In this document: positions 1 through 8,400 of the stretch, piece after piece
Layout of the letters: the number at the start of each line of letters is the position of its first letter
Numbering within the stretch: the stretch's first letter is position 1
NCBI GenBank assembly: GCA_002433485.1
Contig: DJIF01000053.1
Span: 1-11,160 of the forward strand
Reading direction: 5' to 3'
Length of the DNA stretch: 11,160 nucleotides
Source of the DNA: Deltaproteobacteria bacterium UBA6601
GTDB taxonomy: Bacteria > Myxococcota_A > UBA796 > UBA9615
Position numbers and translations under genes: made by a program
The notes under the pieces: generated by a model
Seen by the model: only the letters and a program-made list of their open reading frames with translations
Told to the model about the DNA's origin: nothing
Database searches by the model: none

Positions 1-76
1 TGTACCCCATGGCTGTGATAGGAGCCAGTCAGCTGGTCAGGACCCATGGATTCCTTGAGTCCGTCTATTGTGAGCT
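1..76. other. Left-edge stretch upstream of the YkgJ-type gene
   Basis: I cannot assign a gene here. On the plus strand, frame 1 stops at 16-18 and frame 2 stops at 56-58 and again at 71-73. Frame 3 stays open from 3 to about 164 and would overlap the start of the next gene, but its translation resembles nothing I recognise. The stretch may hold the last codons of an upstream gene ending at 58, or a leader region. I see no convincing -35/-10 pair. The sequence CCCATGG occurs twice (around 7-13 and 43-49), probably by chance. Confidence 0.3.
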
Positions 77-87
77 ATGGACTCAGG
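54..87 (+). promoter_or_regulatory. Inverted repeat enclosing the start codon of the YkgJ-type gene
   Basis: TGAGTCC (56-62) is perfectly complementary to GGACTCA (79-85) across a 16-base loop. A wobble pair and a further C-G pair extend the stem to about nine positions. The ATG at 77-79 sits at the top of the right arm, so folding would hide the start codon and the weak upstream GAG. It could damp translation or be a chance repeat. No other regulatory element is visible around it. Confidence 0.25.
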
Positions 88-1330
88 TGATGAGAAACCG
101 GCAGCTGAGCTGGTGCGTAGGGTGCTCGCTGGGGGCCGACTGCGCGAGTTCCTCCATCCGGTAGATGGTGGGCCGGCCCGGGAGCGAGAGCTGGGCCGAC
201 TCGCAGTAGGCCTGAGGAGCCTGACGGTGGGCCCACCAGAGGAGCCCTGTGGTCAGTTGTTCTGGCAGGAGGTAAGCGATGAAATCGCCGCGCTCCCCTT
301 GCAGCTGCCGCGGCTCAGGGCCTCCTGTGATGGCAGTGGAGCCTGCTGCGGAATGCACCATCACATGCCGGTCACCAGGGAGGAGCGCGAGGGAATAATG
401 ACTCTCCTCGCCTCCAGCTGGGAAGCGCCGGCGCCGCTGGAACTTCTGATCCATGAGGCTTATGAGAACGGCACAGATGACAGCTTCAACATCGCCTTGG
501 TCAATGGGAGCTGCGCCTTTCATCGTCCTGATGGGCTCTGTGAACTGCACCTTCAGGGCGGCCCTCTTGCTAAGCCTATGGCTTGTCGCTCCTTTCCCTC
601 GCAGTTGGTTCTCTGCGGTGACCGTTGGTACTGCAGCTTGAGGCCTGAGTGTTCTTGTTTGCAGCGGACGGCAGTTGAGGGGGCAGAGCTGGGTCATGAG
701 CAGCTTGCCTGGACCAGCCTGCAGGGATTTCACCGCTATGTATTGAGCGTTCCCGACCAGGTCCGAATCACTGCTGATCGTAGCCTTTCGCGTAATGACT
801 ACCTGCTCTGGCTGCATGGCACTATTGATCGATTGGCCCGAAGTTTTGAGCCGATCGCTGAACTCCGATGCGCTGCTGCTCAGCTCGACCTGGGCAGTCC
901 TGCCCCCGATCCCGGTGTACAGAGACCACCGGGTGAGTGGCTCCAGGCCCTTGTTGATGTGCTTGCCGAGAGGCTCTCATGGATGGGCGATTCCTGGGCC
1001 GATGGCTCGGTCTATGAAGTTGGGCTTCGCTGGGCCTTGCAGTGCGCCCGAGCAGTAGCTGCGGATTCCCAGCTACTGGAGCCTCAGTGGAGCGCTGGAC
1101 GCAGGCGAGACTGGGCCAGGCGACAGGCATCGCTGCTGTCCATGGTCTTGCATGGTCACGGTCTGCTGGAGGTTGCCGAATTGGGCAGAGCAGTGACTGA
1201 TCTGGGGCATCTGGCCTGGCTCGCGCGCGCCAGTAACGCTGTGGTAGCTGCGGAACAACTGGACCCTCGTCTCGAATCGATGACGCTGTGGTTGTTTTTC
1301 TGGCGCAGTCTCGAGTTACATCGACTCTGA
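77..1330 (+). CDS. YkgJ-family cysteine-cluster protein (CxxCxxCC-like), long form
   Basis: This 417-residue protein has a cysteine cluster like that of the YkgJ/UPF0153 family and the cysteine part of FliB flagellin lysine methylases. C84 and the pair C90-C91 lie in CDGSGACCG. C146 and C155 frame FHRPDGLC. C170 lies in ACRSFP, and C180, C186, C192 and C194 follow. Such clusters are thought to bind a metal or Fe-S centre, and for most members the function is unknown. Simple YkgJ proteins are roughly 100-250 residues, so the 200-residue C-terminal part (about 205-417), which has no motif I know, is an extension. I see no signal peptide or membrane segment, so it is probably cytoplasmic. The ATG at 77 is the first possible start, because in-frame stops lie at 56 and 71. 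Its ribosome site is poor, and GTG codons at 113 and 122 are alternatives. A 54-base gap separates it from the peptidase gene. The family call is fairly safe; the activity is unknown. Confidence 0.75.
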   Translation: MDSGDEKPAAELVRRVLAGGRLREFLHPVDGGPARERELGRLAVGLRSLTVGPPEEPCGQLFWQEVSDEIAALPLQLPRLRASCDGSGACCGMHHHMPVTREEREGIMTLLASSWEAPAPLELLIHEAYENGTDDSFNIALVNGSCAFHRPDGLCELHLQGGPLAKPMACRSFPSQLVLCGDRWYCSLRPECSCLQRTAVEGAELGHEQLAWTSLQGFHRYVLSVPDQVRITADRSLSRNDYLLWLHGTIDRLARSFEPIAELRCAAAQLDLGSPAPDPGVQRPPGEWLQALVDVLAERLSWMGDSWADGSVYEVGLRWALQCARAVAADSQLLEPQWSAGRRRDWARRQASLLSMVLHGHGLLEVAELGRAVTDLGHLAWLARASNAVVAAEQLDPRLESMTLWLFFWRSLELHRL

Positions 1331-1384
1331 GCTCTGGACGGAGCCGCTTGCTTTGGTGGCTGCTTGTTGCGAGAGTCCCACATC

Positions 1385-2821
1385 GTGATTGGCCTTCCTG
1401 CGATTGATGAGCCGCTTGTTGCCCGTCATCGGGAGCGCCGTAGACTTCTCAGCGCTGCGGTTGGGGGGCGGCCTATCCTGCTCATGGGACATCGAGCTCA
1501 GGCTCGCAACTTTCTTGCCAACCAACGCCCCTTCCGTCAGGACTCCACCTTTCTGTACTTCATGGGTCTGTCGCGGCCTGGACTTGCTGCCCTTATTGAA
1601 GAAGGGGGCGAGACGACCCTGTTTGTCCCTACAGCTGACCCGGGGGATGCGCTCTGGCATGGAGCGCTTGCGCCTCCGCAAGCCTGGGCTGCCAGCGCGG
1701 GCGCTGAGCATCTCGCTGAGGCACACCAGCTGCAGGCCGGGCCCTACCTGACCTTGCCCTGCTGCGAGCCCCTGGCGAACGCGTACGCCGCTGAACTAAG
1801 CGGTCTCGCCCTTGACCCGAATCGCCCGTTAGAGAGCGGTTCGGCAGAGCTTCGCCGGGCGGTGATTGAGCAGCGTCTGGTTCGAGATGACTTTGAACTG
1901 GCGCAGCATCGTCTTGCCATAGAAGCAACAGAGCGGGCGCTGCGAGTAGCAATGGGCGCTACTCATCCAGGGGTGAGCGACATTGCGGTAGAGGCCCTCA
2001 TTACCGCGGTTTTCGCATTGCACGGGATGGAGCCCGCTTACGCTCCTATCGTTACCGCCCGTGGCGAGGTGCTGCATGGGCACGCTTCTGGTGAGAAGCT
2101 TGCTGAGGGCCAGCTCTTGTTGGTAGATGCCGGTGCCGAGTCGGCTGCTGGCTACGCTGCTGATATCACTCGAACCTGGCCCGTCGCGGGAAAATTCGAC
2201 GCGCGCCAGCGGGATGTCTATGAGGCGGTACTGACGGCCAACAAGGTGGCGACTGCGCGGGTCGCCCCAGAGCTCCCATATGGAGACGTGCATCTTGCCG
2301 CTTGTCGCTCTCTGTGCGGTAGCTTGACAGACCTTGGTCTGTTGCGAGGTGAGGTCGACGGGCTCCTTGAGCAGGGAGCTCATGCAGCTTTCTTTCCCCA
2401 TGGTATTGGCCACCTATTAGGCCTCGATGTGCACGACATGGAGCTGCTGGGGGACGAGGTCGGGTATGAAGTGGGGGCTTGCAGGTCCGAGCAATTCGGC
2501 CTGAGCTTTTTACGTTTGCAGCGGGCCATGCAGCCGGGGATGGTGGTGACCATTGAGCCGGGCCTCTATTTTGTCCCCGAGCTGTTGGGTGATCCTGAGC
2601 TGCGAACTCGGCTTGGTGACAGTGTCTGTTGGGATAAGGCCGAGACTTGGTTGGGCTTTGGAGGGATCCGGATCGAGGATGATGTGTTGGTTACAAGCAC
2701 CGGACATGAGGTCCTGAGCGCCGCGATCCCGTGTAGGGCTGAGGCAATTGAGGCGCTGGTGGCAACGGGTCCCACTCCTGAACAGCGGCTGCTTTCCCGG
2801 ACGGTCTTCGACCGATGGTAG
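1385..2821 (+). CDS. pepP: Xaa-Pro aminopeptidase (aminopeptidase P-like, M24B metallopeptidase)
   Basis: This is predicted to remove the N-terminal residue from peptides whose second residue is proline, using two metal ions (usually manganese) in the cytoplasm. The N-terminal AMP_N domain covers about residues 1-145, with an FLYFMGLSRPG segment. The C-terminal creatinase/pita-bread domain covers about 165-450. All five metal ligands are present, numbered from the GTG start: D248 and D260 (LLLVDAGAES...ADITR), H343 in HGIGHLLGLDVHD, E391 in TIEPGLYF and E431 in GIRIEDD. The supporting histidines H339 and H350 are also kept. The length of about 478 is slightly above the 441 of E. coli PepP. 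The GTG at 1385 has GAGAG nine bases upstream. A TTG at 1364, which would add seven residues, cannot be excluded. An Xaa-Pro dipeptidase (PepQ-type) is the main alternative, because the families share these ligands. Confidence 0.88.
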   Translation: MIGLPAIDEPLVARHRERRRLLSAAVGGRPILLMGHRAQARNFLANQRPFRQDSTFLYFMGLSRPGLAALIEEGGETTLFVPTADPGDALWHGALAPPQAWAASAGAEHLAEAHQLQAGPYLTLPCCEPLANAYAAELSGLALDPNRPLESGSAELRRAVIEQRLVRDDFELAQHRLAIEATERALRVAMGATHPGVSDIAVEALITAVFALHGMEPAYAPIVTARGEVLHGHASGEKLAEGQLLLVDAGAESAAGYAADITRTWPVAGKFDARQRDVYEAVLTANKVATARVAPELPYGDVHLAACRSLCGSLTDLGLLRGEVDGLLEQGAHAAFFPHGIGHLLGLDVHDMELLGDEVGYEVGACRSEQFGLSFLRLQRAMQPGMVVTIEPGLYFVPELLGDPELRTRLGDSVCWDKAETWLGFGGIRIEDDVLVTSTGHEVLSAAIPCRAEAIEALVATGPTPEQRLLSRTVFDRW

Positions 2822-2834
2822 GATTCGGCTCCTT

Positions 2835-2854
2835 CCGCCGCGCTGGCGGTTATT
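2835..2854 (+). terminator. Small GC hairpin with short T-rich tail after the peptidase gene
   Basis: CCGCC (2835-2839) and GGCGG (2845-2849) form a five-pair GC stem around the loop GCGCT, followed by TTATT. It begins 14 bases after the peptidase stop and ends before the ribosome site of the next gene. The stem is short and the T run is broken, so it would be a weak terminator or attenuator at best. Confidence 0.25.
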
Positions 2855-2862
2855 GGATGCCC

Positions 2863-2875
2863 AGGAGCTCTCGTG
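2863..2875 (+). promoter_or_regulatory. Ribosome binding site and GTG start of the HDOD gene
   Basis: AGGAG at 2863-2867 is a near-ideal Shine-Dalgarno sequence, five bases before the GTG at 2873. The nearby ATG at 2857 opens a frame that stops after seven codons, so GTG is the start. Confidence 0.7.
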
Positions 2876-4612
2876 GCTGAGGCGAGCAGCAGCAGCACGG
2901 TTGGCAAGTTGTTGCTGATCCATGAGGACACCGACGTTCGTCGCTCCTTGACCGCAGCCTTTCAGGGTGTTGGTTTTAAGGTTCACGCGGTGGTCCGTAT
3001 CAGCAACGCCCGTAAGTTCATCACCGAGGGGCAGATTCGAGCGGTGGTGCTGTCTCAGGAGGCCGGCCCCGACTACTTCCCAGAGCTGCGGGTGTTGCTC
3101 TCTGAATTGCCAAAGGCTGCTTTTGTGGTCTTGATGGATGAGGCTTCTGATCAGGATGTCAGGGCCTGCTTTAGGCTGGGGGTCGGTGATGTACTGGGCG
3201 ATCCACCAGGGCCGCTGGAGGTGCTTGCTTCAGTGTTGAGCTTGCTTAAGCGGGATGGGCCGCGCGCCGGCCTAGTTGCGTCCGGCGAGGCGCAGCATGT
3301 GGCCTTGATCCATGCCGATGAGAAGGCTCGCGAAGCTTATGTGGACGGACTCAGTCGGCTCGGACACTTCGTCTCCAGCGCCGATGAGACTGCCGGTATT
3401 CGTGTCGCAGCAGGTCGTCGTCACCCTTCCATGCTGGTGTTCTCCGTCAACTGTTGGCTCGACGGTGGCCCGGCCTATGTCCGCCGGCTGGCAGCTAAGA
3501 ATGCAGATACTCGGGTGATTTTGCTGGGCAGCGCTCGCAGCTTGCGTCGTGAAGAGGAACTGCGCGCCTCAGGGGCTCAGCAGCTGTTGGTAGAGCCGGT
3601 GCCAGCCCTTGAATTGGATCGATGGTTTGTCGAGCTGCTTGATGAACCTCCGGCCGCAGAAGGCCTGGGCGATGAGGATGTGGATACGCAGCGTAGGGCT
3701 GCCAAGGCTAGCAGCTCCGTTGCGCGCGACCGAAGCGGGGCTCGAACGGCGCGCCGGGGTGACGAACCGCTTCGCGATGAGGTTGTGCAGCTGGCGGAAT
3801 CTTTGCGAAGTGGTAACGCCCGGGTGTCGAATCTTTCGCCGGTGGCCATGGAGCTACAGGCCATGTCCATGGACGGTCAGGCAAGCATGCCAGAGCTGGT
3901 GGAGAAGATTGAGCAGGATCCCAACCTGGCGGCGGCGACCCTGCGTTCGGCGAATTCCGCGGCTTACCGAGGAATGCCCCGGGTTATTGATCTTCACGCT
4001 GCTGGTAAACGTCTTGGTACCCGCCGGCTCTCGGAGGTCGCTCAGACAGAAGCGCTCAAGGGTATTTACAAGGGGCGTACGAAGGGATGGGGCCCCCTGT
4101 TGACGCGCATGTGGAGACACACCGTTGTTACTTCTCATGCAGCGCGACTGCTTGGGGAGCGCCTTGAGCTGCCCAGTCAGGGTGCGATCTACACCATGGC
4201 CTTGCTCCATAACATCGGTGAGGTCCTGATCGTAGACCTCTATCGAAAGTCGAAGAAAGAGGCGCCTAAGGACGGGATCGCTACCGGCTCCCTGGTGGAG
4301 GACATGCAGCTTCGCCACTGTGCCCTGGGGGCCCTCCTGCTCAAGTCCTGGAGTTTCCCGCCGGCACTCGTCTCTATCGCGCTAAAGCATCATGATCCCA
4401 GTGATCTGGCAGAGGGTACTCCGCTTGCTCGGCATGCCTGGCTTATCGGTGCCCTGGCAGCGGTAGCGATGGACGGCCCGACCCGCTACAAGGACACTCC
4501 AGATTGGGGTCCGCCGTTGCCTCGGGCAGCAGCTGTACTTGGGATTCGCCAGGAAGAGTTTGAGCGGACCGTCGAACAGGCCCATGAGTGGTGGGCTGCC
4601 CAAGGCGACTGA
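2873..4612 (+). CDS. Twin pseudo-receiver HDOD-domain protein
   Basis: This 579-residue cytoplasmic signalling protein has two receiver-like domains and a C-terminal HDOD domain. Receiver 1 (about 11-125) begins LLLIHEDTDVRRSL, but the phosphoacceptor position is S61 (AVVLSQEAG), the usual Thr/Ser position is M88 and the conserved Lys position is D110. Receiver 2 (about 141-256) begins VALIHADE, with S191 at the phosphoacceptor position (LVFSVN) and E241 at the Lys position (LLVEPV). Neither should accept phosphate in the normal way. A Ser/Arg-rich linker (about 271-298) precedes the HDOD domain (about 300-530), marked by EKIEQDPNLAAATLRSANSA and LHNIGE. There the HD-type aspartate is asparagine (H446-N447), as is common in HDOD proteins, which usually act as scaffolds rather than hydrolases. 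Its end overlaps the start of the next gene, so the two are probably coupled. The partner and signal are unknown. Confidence 0.85.
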   Translation: MAEASSSSTVGKLLLIHEDTDVRRSLTAAFQGVGFKVHAVVRISNARKFITEGQIRAVVLSQEAGPDYFPELRVLLSELPKAAFVVLMDEASDQDVRACFRLGVGDVLGDPPGPLEVLASVLSLLKRDGPRAGLVASGEAQHVALIHADEKAREAYVDGLSRLGHFVSSADETAGIRVAAGRRHPSMLVFSVNCWLDGGPAYVRRLAAKNADTRVILLGSARSLRREEELRASGAQQLLVEPVPALELDRWFVELLDEPPAAEGLGDEDVDTQRRAAKASSSVARDRSGARTARRGDEPLRDEVVQLAESLRSGNARVSNLSPVAMELQAMSMDGQASMPELVEKIEQDPNLAAATLRSANSAAYRGMPRVIDLHAAGKRLGTRRLSEVAQTEALKGIYKGRTKGWGPLLTRMWRHTVVTSHAARLLGERLELPSQGAIYTMALLHNIGEVLIVDLYRKSKKEAPKDGIATGSLVEDMQLRHCALGALLLKSWSFPPALVSIALKHHDPSDLAEGTPLARHAWLIGALAAVAMDGPTRYKDTPDWGPPLPRAAAVLGIRQEEFERTVEQAHEWWAAQGD

Positions 4613-5411
4613 AGCGGTGTCTGGCCTGCGTCGACTGTGGCTGTTGCTGACCGTTGAGCAGTGGCGAGCCCTGCGGCGTCAGTATCCTATTGATCCAGAC
4701 GCCTCTGACTCGCTGCAGCTTCGGGTGCTTGGCCTCTACCTGCTGGCAGCGTTGGTGCTGATGGTCAACGATTACTGGATTGTCGATAGCTTCAGGGCCT
4801 TACTGCCCAAGGACATCAGTCGCGGTCCGGATCGAGAATTCTACCGACGCATCTGGTGGGCGTGGTTTCTGTTCTTGAGCTACAGCGTACCGCTCGCTCT
4901 CTACGCGCGCCTTGTTCTGGGAATGCGGCTCGCTGAGTTGGGGCTTAGCGGACGGGGCTTTCTGCGGCACGCGTGGATTTATGGGCTGGGCTTCCTCGTC
5001 GTCTTGCCACTGGTGGTGATGGTCTCTGATGACCCTTCTTTTCTTAAGACCTATCCCTTCTATAAAAAAGCTGGCGAATCGCTCTCTCGGTTGTTGATCT
5101 GGGAGCTGAGCTATGCAGCTCAGTTTGTTGGCCTGGAGTTTTTCTTTCGTGGGGCCATGCTCTTTTGCGGCGTGCGCTTGTTGGGGCCCTGGGTGATTCC
5201 CTTGATGTTGTTTCCCTACATGATGCTGCATTTCAGCAAGCCTGAGCTGGAGTGTCTCGGTTCCATCATTGCCGGCCTTGCGTTGGGGGTTGTATCGCTG
5301 CGGACTGGCTCCATCTACGCTGGGATGTTGATTCACATCAGCGTGGCTTGGACCATGGACGCTCTCGCCCTTCATCACAAGGGCGTCTTGGAGAAGGTGT
5401 TGTCCCTGTGA
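4584..5411 (+). CDS. CPBP-family (CAAX/Rce1-like) intramembrane protease homologue
   Basis: This integral membrane protein of about 275 residues has the three CPBP motifs. Motif 1 is E185-FFF-R189-G, motif 2 is H216 in MMLHFSKPE, and motif 3 is H251 in LIHISVAWTMD. Hydrophobic segments lie at about 47-62, 92-113, 130-147, 174-196, 202-215, 225-240 and 243-257. Family members cleave within or next to the membrane, and some serve in CAAX-like processing or bacteriocin immunity. The canonical double glutamate (EExxxR) is LExxxR here, and the HxxxN of motif 3 is replaced, so activity is not certain. I chose the ATG at 4584, which overlaps the HDOD gene by 29 bases. A TTG at 4539 lies deep inside that gene, and a GTG at 4617, just after its stop with AAGG 11 bases upstream, is a real alternative. 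The stop codon overlaps the kinase start as GTGA. The substrate is unknown. Confidence 0.8.
   Translation: MSGGLPKATEAVSGLRRLWLLLTVEQWRALRRQYPIDPDASDSLQLRVLGLYLLAALVLMVNDYWIVDSFRALLPKDISRGPDREFYRRIWWAWFLFLSYSVPLALYARLVLGMRLAELGLSGRGFLRHAWIYGLGFLVVLPLVVMVSDDPSFLKTYPFYKKAGESLSRLLIWELSYAAQFVGLEFFFRGAMLFCGVRLLGPWVIPLMLFPYMMLHFSKPELECLGSIIAGLALGVVSLRTGSIYAGMLIHISVAWTMDALALHHKGVLEKVLSL
5390..5411 (+). promoter_or_regulatory. Ribosome site and GTGA stop-start overlap, CPBP to kinase
   Basis: GGAGAAGG at 5390-5397 lies about ten bases before the GTG at 5408, whose last two bases start the TGA of the CPBP gene (5409-5411). The kinase frame is open further left, to 5252, but that region codes for the CPBP motifs in another frame, so the GTG at 5408 is the likely start. 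The arrangement is typical of translational coupling. Confidence 0.7.
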
Positions 5412-8400
5412 GTGCTGATCAGGCGTCGTTGGCCCCCGAGATTGAAGGACTTGTCGAGTTGTGCCAGATGGGCGCTGGCGGCATGGGTGCGGTCTACCGA
5501 GGTGTCGAACAAGAGAGCGGTGAGTACCGTGCGGTCAAGCTGTTGCGTCCGCAGGCTGGGCGTTCAACACCGGCACGGCGATTTCGCGGCGAGTTCAACG
5601 CGATTGCCCGCCTGCGCCATCCTGGCATTGTGCAGGTCTATCGTTATGGCACCTGCCCGCAAGGTGAGTACTTCGTTATGGAGTGGGTTGATGGCGGTGA
5701 CTTTTGGACGGTTTCTGGGCGTACCGAGCCCTTAGCTCGAACCAATCGCAGGCCGCTCGACCCACGCTGGTTGGCCTCAACCCTTGCTACCGTCACCCAG
5801 GTCTGTGAGTCGTTGACCTACCTCCACGGCCATCGGATTCTGCATCGCGATCTTAAGCCAGAGAACATCCTTATTGATGCAGCCGGTCGCTCCCGGCTGG
5901 TGGATTTCGGGATTGCCAAGCCCATGGCCAGGGACCCGATGGTGCCGCTCACTGCCGAGGGTGAGACGGTCGGTACTGCTCGCTACATGAGTCCCGAGCA
6001 GGCCCGTGACCTGCCGTTGGATGCCCGCACTGACATCTACTCGTTGGGGGTGATTCTGTATGAGGCCATCTGTGGTGAGCCTCCCTTTACCGCAGAGTCA
6101 CTCTTCGATCTGATGATGGCCCATGTGGTCACTCCAGCGCCGCCGGTGCTGGAGCTGGCGCCAGATTGCCCGGCTGCGGTCGCTGAACTGATAGGCCGGA
6201 TGCTCGCTAAGGATCGCAGCGATCGGCCCAGTGACGCTGCGGCAGTTGGCCGGGTGCTGCTGGGTCACCTCGGTGGAGTTGGTCTCATTCCGGCTGGTTC
6301 GCAACCGAGCGCCGATCGGGATGAGCTGCGGATTCTGGTCTCCCGAGCCGTTCGTGATGCTACTGGTGCCGGTGCATCGACGGCCGAGATGATCGAAACC
6401 TATGGTAGCGATGAGCTCGATGATGAGATCTCGACGCAGCCGTTCTCAGCAGTGCTGGCAGGCCCAGGAGCTGGTGCTTCGGGAGCGTCTGGCCATGTCC
6501 TTCCCGAGCTTTTTGCCCCGGCCTTTTGTGGGCGAGATGCCCTGGTTGAAGCAGCTCTTGCGGTGGGCCGGGAGGCGGTCGGTTCGCCGGTTACCCATTG
6601 GTTTGTTGGTGATGAGGGCAGCGGCAGAAGCCGGCTGCTCGCTGAGCTGAGAGATACCTTCCGGTTTGAGCAGTCCATGGTCGTCCTGACCGGTCGTGGG
6701 CTTGACCCTGCCGCGGGTCTTTCGGCGATTCGCTCGCTCTTTGATCAGCTACCCCAGTATGTGAAGGGCTTGCCATCCGCCCTGCTGGCCGACCTCCTTG
6801 GGCCTAGCGTGAGCTTTGCCATTGAACTCAGTCCAGGGTTGCGGGATTTTCTCCCCTGGGCCGATGAAATCCCAGCTGGGATGGATGCGAGTTCTCGGCG
6901 AGTACTTCGCCTACAGGCCGCTGAGCGGTTGATCGCGCTCGCTGCACGGGTTGGTTCGGTGGTGCTGTTGGTCGATGATGCGGAGCGGGTAGATCCCGAC
7001 TCTATGGAGTTGCTTCGCCACCTCAGCCAGGCTGCTGCCGATGACAATCCGATCCGAGGACGGCCCGTTTTCCTTGGTATCGCCGGTTCGGGCGAGGGAC
7101 CTGACTGGGCGGGTCCACTGCGGCCCATTGAACCTCTACAGAGCAGTGATGTGGCCTTGTTTCTGCAGACCGCGCTGGGTTGGAGTGAGCAGCCCGGGCG
7201 TTTGGCGCAGCGGGCGCTGGATGAAGGGGTCGGCGGAAGCCCAGGCCCGCTGTTGGACTGGATTCGTGGTTTGGTTCACCAGCTTGCTGAGCCCGATATT
7301 GCGGCCCTTGAAGAGGGACAGCTGCTGTCGGTGGCTTCGGGGCAGGGAGGGCAGCGTGCGCGGCTCCTGCTGGCCGGGCTCGAGCCCCTTACCAGGGAGT
7401 TGTTGGGCCTGATCTCTTTGGTCGGCAGGCCAGTTGTGCTCGACTTCCTGGTGGCCTCTGGTCACTGGGATGAGGACCTGTTGGTCGAGGCTGTGAACGC
7501 TGGCTTGCGACGGCAGCTGCTGCAGGAGCGTCGTGACGGTCAGAACTGGGGTCTGGAGCTTCAGGATCGAGAGGTTGGTGAAGTCGCCTGGGACCTGCTG
7601 TCATCCCAGGAGCGTCGGGCTGCAGCCGAGCGCTTTGTAACGATGGCTCGAGGTCAGTTGCCGTTCTCGCCGCTCCAGGGAGGTCAATGGACCGCTCCGA
7701 TGGCGAGGGCCTGGCTCAGGGCAGGAATGCTTAAGGAGGCCTTGCCGGTGTTGGCCGCCGCAACTCGCCAGGAGCAGGCTGCGGGACGGCCGGCTTCAGG
7801 GCTGCTGATGGCCGGCCTATGGGTGGAAACTGCACGTCGCGAGGGTAGCCCTGCCCTGCCGGTTGCGTTGGATGCCAGGGCCCAGTTAGCTTCGGAGGCC
7901 TGCGATTGGGAGCAGGCACTGGCGGATCTCGATTCCCTCGCCGAGATCTATGCCGATGACCCCGAGCGCCTGCTGGTGATGCTGACGACCCGCGCTACGG
8001 TGTTGCAGCGCTCTGAAGACTACGAGTCTATGGTGGATGTGGTTGAGTCGGCTTTTCGGGTGGCGCTGCAGGTGGACTCTTCCGGGGAGGCCCTGTTTCG
8101 ACTCTCGCACCTGTTGGCCAGCGTAGACCTGCGTCAGGGCTTGTTGCTGAACGCGCGCGACCGATGGCTGGGGATTGCTTCGCAAGCTGCCGCTGCTGGA
8201 GTTGAGTACTGGGAGATGCTGGCCTTGAGCAGTGCGGCCACCGCCCAAACTCAGTTGGGCAACTATTCAGCCGCACTGCGCAGCCTTCAGCGGGCGCGCG
8301 AACTCGCCGATGAGCTTGCTGATCAGTTGACAGCTCTGCTCCTTGAGGTCCAGCGTGGGCTGGTCTTGAGCCTGCAGGGTGACCCGGAAGAAGGCTGCGC

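Noticed and set aside
3..164. Open plus-strand frame at the left edge as the end of an upstream gene
   Set aside because: It would overlap the cysteine-cluster gene by almost 90 bases, and its translation has no recognisable features. There is too little sequence to decide.
83..817. Long open frame on the minus strand opposite the cysteine-cluster gene
   Set aside because: It mirrors a well-supported plus-strand gene and has no recognisable motif. Such antisense frames are expected in GC-rich coding DNA.
1829..2413. 194-codon open frame on the minus strand opposite the peptidase gene
   Set aside because: It covers the metal-binding region of the M24 peptidase, whose conserved residues fix the plus strand as coding. 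The antisense translation has no family features.
4800..5378. 192-codon open frame on the minus strand opposite the CPBP gene
   Set aside because: The plus strand encodes membrane segments and protease motifs. The antisense product is Gln/His-rich without a recognisable domain.
5252..5407. Upstream extension of the kinase reading frame
   Set aside because: This segment encodes motif 3 of the CPBP protein in another phase, and the extension looks unlike a kinase N-terminus. The GTG at 5408 has a ribosome site and a GTGA overlap.
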